Assembly: GCA_013420905.1 (NCBI GenBank)
Contig: JAAXNY010000004.1
Location: 2,480,001 to 2,544,000 of the forward strand
Direction: 5' to 3'
DNA length: 64,000 nucleotides
From: Collybia mongolica
Lineage: Eukaryota; Basidiomycota; Agaricomycetes; Agaricales; Clitocybaceae
Below, piece after piece: positions 62,253-64,000 of the stretch. A program made the position numbers and the translations under genes. Positions within the stretch are counted from its first letter, which is position 1. Every line of letters begins with the position of its first letter. The notes beneath the pieces are model-generated. The model saw nothing but the letters and a program-made list of their open reading frames with translations. It ran no database searches and was not told where the DNA came from.

Positions 62253-64000
62253 GAAACCTAAGGACACTGCTGCAGGGATGACAGGCAAGAAGATCCTTAA
62301 CATAGCACGCGGCTTTGTTGACCTTGAGGCTCAGGTGGATGACAAGGAGGATAATGAAGGATTTGAGGAAGATCAGGACCTCGGTGCGCCCCCCCTCGCC
62401 TTCGTAGTGCTTGGGACCTGCTAACACCCTGACATGCCAGATGACTTCATTGACAGGGACGACACTGTAGAATCCCAAAGCACGGCGAGACCATCTACAT
62501 CAGTGGTGAGATCTCATGCCCAGGATGGCCAACTAGACGACCCTTTGGAGGGGATATTGGAACGTTCATGCGCCCAACGCCCAGCGCACGATTATGGGCC
62601 AGGATCAGACATTGAATCGGATGACCTACCCATCAACACCATACGCGGTCCAGTCGACTCGGATTATCCATTGCTAAGGGTCTGCTGCACTGTGAGTCTT
62701 CACCACCGCATTTTGTGATACCTCTTACAGAAATACCTTATTTTCCGCCTCCAGCTGGGGAGGGAGGAGGAGGCCGTTATTTACCTCTTCCAGAATGCAC
62801 TTCCAGTTCACAGGTTGCGATCAGCATTCACCCGAGATGCTATACAAGGCTGGTTTTACATTGAGGCTGCCATGAACACCGAGCTTTCGACACTTCTATA
62901 TTCAGCCCCAACGATAATTCGTCCCCATGATGGTCTTTTTGGGATTAGGACAGAGGAATGGACACAATTGCTGGATATGGAGATGCATGGAGGGTCTCCA
63001 TCAATTGGAGACTGGGTCACAGTCAATCGGGGGCTATACAAAGGGGACGTTGGATATGTTCTGTCTACTGAGAACTGGGGGAAAGCTACCCTCCTTTTAG
63101 TTCCCCGTCTCCCCCACTTCCCTCAAAATAAGTCCTCTTCCTCTAAGAAAAGGAAATGACCTCTTACCTGCACGAACCCTGCCTTATTCGACCTTGGGAC
63201 GGAGGTCAACACCATGGCGAATTATCCCAATGCGCGCGTTGAATATAGAGAAGATGGAACGGCCTCTGTCTTCAATCGCATATTCGACCACTCCCTTGAA
63301 CGTCGAACTTATCATTTCCACTCAATTTCTGTCCCCATTGACACCAAGCCACTCTCAATGCCAAGTGATATACTTGACAAATTCTTAAGATCCCCCCACC
63401 CCCATATCGCAACAGCACAATTCCCTTGCCCCACGGAATGGAAATTCTTCGAAGGTGAAGAAGTGGTGATCAAGTCGTCAAGAAACAACAGGATTATCAA
63501 AGCTATAGGAACTCGCTCTGTGGAAATAGATCTTATGAATGGGGAGGGTCAAAAGATGTTCCAGTGGTCTAATGTGTGGAAGTATATAGCTCCGGGCCAC
63601 TTTGTTGAAGTGCAGAGCAGCCCTCTGCGAGGGGAACAGGGATGGGTGGTAGGGGTTGAAGAACAAATGGTCTCTATTACCGAACGGCTGGAACAAGAGG
63701 TACATGAGGATTTTGTCCTTCACAACGCACTAAAGGTAACTAAACAGTTGATATATTTTCGAGTAACTACTAATTAATGTCCAACAGCCAAACGAAGTCC
63801 ATAGGAATTGGATCAAAGTTATCAGCCCACCGATTACACTCCATGGACACGCTCCGGTATCAGACGACGAATTGACAGGCCTTATGAAGCGCGACCATAC
63901 GCCCTGGAAAGGCATGGAAGTCATAGTTCAGAAGAAAGGTCACGCAATGAGAGGTTACCATGCAGTTGTCCAGGATGTTCAGCAGTCGCAGGAGACTTTG
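62253..64000 (+). pseudogene. SPT5-like protein (acidic N-terminus, NGN and KOW domains) with one in-frame TGA; runs off window
   Basis: Related to the transcription elongation factor Spt5. An exon at 62253-62383 reads MTGKKILNIARGFVDLEAQV and an acidic stretch; the 57-base intron 62384-62440, with a GCTAAC branch site, joins to DDFIDRDDTVESQS. After a further intron (from 62692) an NGN-like domain reads LGREEEAVIYLFQ, FTRDAIQGWFYIEAAMN and WTQLLDM; a KOW motif follows, SIGDWVTVNRGLYKGDVGYV. At 63157-63159 TGA follows KKRK in frame, where relatives have a basic residue; translation continues open in the same frame as PLTCTNPALFDLG and ARVEYREDG, then FFEGEEVVIKSSRNN, GHFVEVQSSPLRGEQGWVVG (second KOW) and, after an intron near 63737, PWKGMEVIVQKKGHAMRGYH (third KOW). 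The first exon and start are not fixed; an upstream exon ending near 62131 is possible. The stop may be true decay, a sequencing error or hidden by splicing. Confidence 0.65.

Overview
The window looks like nuclear DNA of a filamentous basidiomycete, most likely an Agaricomycete. Genes are broken by many introns of about 45-60 bases with GT...AG ends. The tryptophan gene has the fungal fused GATase-IGPS-PRAI order. Several proteins belong to fungal families (BUD4/anillin-like, PDAT, ERV14, asteroid, S10 carboxypeptidase), and the transposons are of kinds common in mushroom genomes. No rRNA, convincing tRNA or CRISPR was seen. All calls are by eye from sequence; no database search was possible.

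Positions 1-40,400 are a compact gene block. In order: TRP1 (cut by the window start), an S10 serine carboxypeptidase, a TMEM184/Ost-alpha membrane protein, a flavin-dependent halogenase, an unrecognised protein, a phospholipid:diacylglycerol acyltransferase, a cytochrome P450, a BUD4/anillin-like PH protein, a coiled-coil protein, a GT17 glycosyltransferase, a C-terminal BRCT protein, a mitochondrial-type NAD kinase, a small conserved protein, an asteroid/XPG-like nuclease-fold protein and one more conserved unknown. Most are housekeeping (tryptophan, vacuolar/secreted proteolysis, lipid droplets, budding/cytokinesis, NADP supply, genome maintenance). The halogenase and P450 are the only secondary-metabolism-like genes, and no core synthase lies near them.

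From about 41,400 the composition changes. Positions 41,400-49,900 and 53,000-57,100 are AT-rich and strikingly poor in CG dinucleotides, and they hold decayed mobile DNA: a Myb/SANT-like relic, a relic of a basidiomycete transposon protein, satellites, hairpins, and two almost identical 950-base poly(A) retroposons with clear target-site duplications. In at least three places a TGA stands where the family has, or is likely to have, an arginine codon, as expected from deamination of methylated CGA. Between the two blocks sits an intact CG-normal island with ERV14 (cornichon) and an RRM/RGG RNA-binding protein.

From 57,100 to the end the mobile DNA looks young and CG-rich: an 820-base hAT deletion derivative with 8-base target duplication, an apparently intact Tnp2/CACTA-type transposase gene, a 226-base fold-back element, and a divergent SPT5-like gene (NGN plus KOW domains) that carries one in-frame TGA and runs off the window. 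This transposase / fold-back / SPT5-like arrangement is the least conventional part of the window.
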